From Flavobacterium sp. (GTDB lineage Bacteria > Bacteroidota > Bacteroidia > Flavobacteriales > Flavobacteriaceae), in NCBI GenBank assembly GCA_023253295.1, contig JALRGZ010000319.1, positions 1 through 24,716 on the forward strand: a stretch of DNA of 24,716 bases. The letters run 5' to 3'. Below, piece by piece: positions 23,563-24,716 of the stretch. The position numbers and the translations under genes are program-made. The stretch's first letter is position 1. Every line of letters starts with the position of its first letter. Under the pieces are notes generated by a model that did not search any database, was not told where the DNA came from, and saw only the letters and a program-made list of their open reading frames with translations.

Positions 23563-24716
23563 TTACAATCCCTGCGCTTGAATCGCAGTAATTACAACGG
23601 TATTAATAATATCGTCCACAGTACAACCGCGACTCAAATCGTTTACCGGTTTGTTTAATCCTTGTAACATTGGTCCTATAGCTAATGCTCCGGTTTCTCG
23701 CTGAACGGCTTTATAAGTATTATTTCCGGTATTCAAATCAGGGAAAATCAACACGCTCGCCTGTCCTGCTACTTCCGAATTTGGCATTTTGCTTTGTCCC
23801 ACTTCCATATCCACAGCCGCATCGTATTGAATTGGTCCTTCAATTTTTAAATCAGGACGTTTTTGTTTTACAATTTCAGTGGCAGTTCTTACTTTTTCAA
23901 CCTCATCCCCTTTTCCTGATGAACCCGATGAATAAGACAGCATGGCTACTTTTGGTTCAATTCCGAATGCTAAACTGGAATCGGCAGAAGAAATTGCAAT
24001 TTCAGCCAATTGTTCCGCTGTTGGATTAGGATTGATGGCACAATCACCAAAAATAGAAACTCGGTCTTCCAAACACATAAAAAAGATAGAAGAAACCACA
24101 CTCGAATTTGGTTTGGTTTTAATGAATTGTAATGCCGGTAAAATAGTATGTTGAGTAGTATGAGCCGCTCCCGAGACCATTCCGTCTGCATGTCCTTTAT
24201 ACACCATCATCGTACCAAAATAAGACACATCTTCCATTAAATCCCTCGCCATCGCCATTGATACATTCTTATTTTTACGAAGCTCATAATAGGTATTCAC
24301 ATAATCTTCATAAAATTCGGACTCAATTGGAACGATAATATTAACTTTCGAAAAATCAAAGGCAATTCCTAATTCGGCTACTTTCTGTTCGATTTGCTTT
24401 TTATTTCCTATAATAGAAATATCCACCACATCCATGGCTAACAAACGTGAAGTAGCAATGATAATCCGGTCATCATTCCCTTCCGGTAAAACAATGTGTT
24501 TGCGGTGTTGTTTGGCTCTTTTTACCAAATTATACTGAAACATTTTAGGCGTCATTCCTTCAGCTTCAAAAGCACTCAGTTTATTTGCCAGTTCATCCAC
24601 ATCCACATATTTTTCAAACGTACTTATCGAAGTTTCTATTTTATGTTTGTTCTCTGCATAAATTTTAGATTGAATAGAACCAATTTGATTGGTAATACGA
24701 TAAGTTCCTCCTTCCA
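23563..24716 (-). CDS. pta: Phosphate acetyltransferase, C-terminal part (gene runs off the window)
   Basis: Pta converts acetyl-CoA and phosphate to acetyl phosphate and CoA. The visible 384 codons are open to the window edge, so the gene continues beyond 24716. The GTG at 24606 is only an internal valine codon, because the frame reads on upstream without a stop (EGGTYRITNQIG ... STFEKYVDVDEL). The catalytic PTA/PTB domain is complete, from MFQYNLVKRAKQHRKHIVLP through EGNDDRIIIATSRLL, MVYKGHADGMVSGAAHTTQH, SIFFMCLEDRVSIFGDCAINP and AMLSYSSGSSGKGDEVEKV to the C-terminal IGPMLQGLNKPVNDLSRGC. The part preceding it is the end of the N-terminal DRTGG/BioD-like region of the long Pta form (about 700 residues). 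It is followed after 18 bases by ackA. Confidence 0.96.
   Translation of the reverse strand, partial: EGGTYRITNQIGSIQSKIYAENKHKIETSISTFEKYVDVDELANKLSAFEAEGMTPKMFQYNLVKRAKQHRKHIVLPEGNDDRIIIATSRLLAMDVVDISIIGNKKQIEQKVAELGIAFDFSKVNIIVPIESEFYEDYVNTYYELRKNKNVSMAMARDLMEDVSYFGTMMVYKGHADGMVSGAAHTTQHTILPALQFIKTKPNSSVVSSIFFMCLEDRVSIFGDCAINPNPTAEQLAEIAISSADSSLAFGIEPKVAMLSYSSGSSGKGDEVEKVRTATEIVKQKRPDLKIEGPIQYDAAVDMEVGQSKMPNSEVAGQASVLIFPDLNTGNNTYKAVQRETGALAIGPMLQGLNKPVNDLSRGCTVDDIINTVVITAIQAQGL

Noticed and set aside
23685..24029. A 114-codon open frame on the + strand opposite pta
   Set aside because: It lies wholly within the conserved catalytic region of pta on the other strand and its product shows no recognisable domain, so it is a shadow of that gene.

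Overview
The window looks like chromosomal DNA of a Flavobacterium-like member of the Bacteroidota. The signs are AT-rich DNA, a SusC/SusD pair, lipoproteins with Bacteroidota-type lipoboxes, a membrane-spanning Y_Y_Y/LuxR-type PUL regulator, and promoter elements matching the Bacteroidota form (TTG, about 18 bases, TANNTTTG). There are no Shine-Dalgarno-dependent starts. No tRNA, rRNA, CRISPR array or insertion sequence was seen.

Left part (1-4738, + strand): the end of a Fsr-like MFS efflux gene collides with a small protein that has lost its signal peptide, which looks like an old deletion. Then come kdsA (KDO-8-phosphate synthesis for lipopolysaccharide), an outer-membrane-barrel hypothetical protein closed by a strong terminator, a soluble PAS histidine kinase with no partner regulator, and an AI-2E-family membrane protein.

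Middle (4792-22254, all - strand): a polysaccharide utilization locus. In transcription order it holds a one-piece sensor/regulator (TTG start), a consensus promoter with a leader of about 200 nt rich in TGATGT/ACATCA repeats, SusC, SusD, a LamG surface lipoprotein, a hairpin, a GH144 endo-beta-1,2-glucanase, a serine esterase, a GH3 beta-glucosidase and a strong terminator. A second block follows: a glycerophosphodiester phosphodiesterase lipoprotein, a GH43-discoidin-Fn3 enzyme and a sulfatase. The GH144 plus GH3 pair points to beta-1,2-glucan as the backbone. The esterase and the phosphodiesterase suggest, as inference, that the natural food is a decorated beta-1,2-glucan, such as the succinyl- and phosphoglycerol-substituted periplasmic or cyclic glucans of Proteobacteria. 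The sulfatase and GH43 do not fit that substrate neatly and may serve a second glycan.

Right part (22307-24716, - strand): the pta-ackA acetate operon with a terminator after ackA. The pta gene runs off the window edge.

The most distinctive items are the decorated-glucan hypothesis, the repeat-rich susC leader, the hairpin splitting binding proteins from enzymes, and the apparent deletion fusion at the left edge. All functional assignments come from reading motifs, without database searches.
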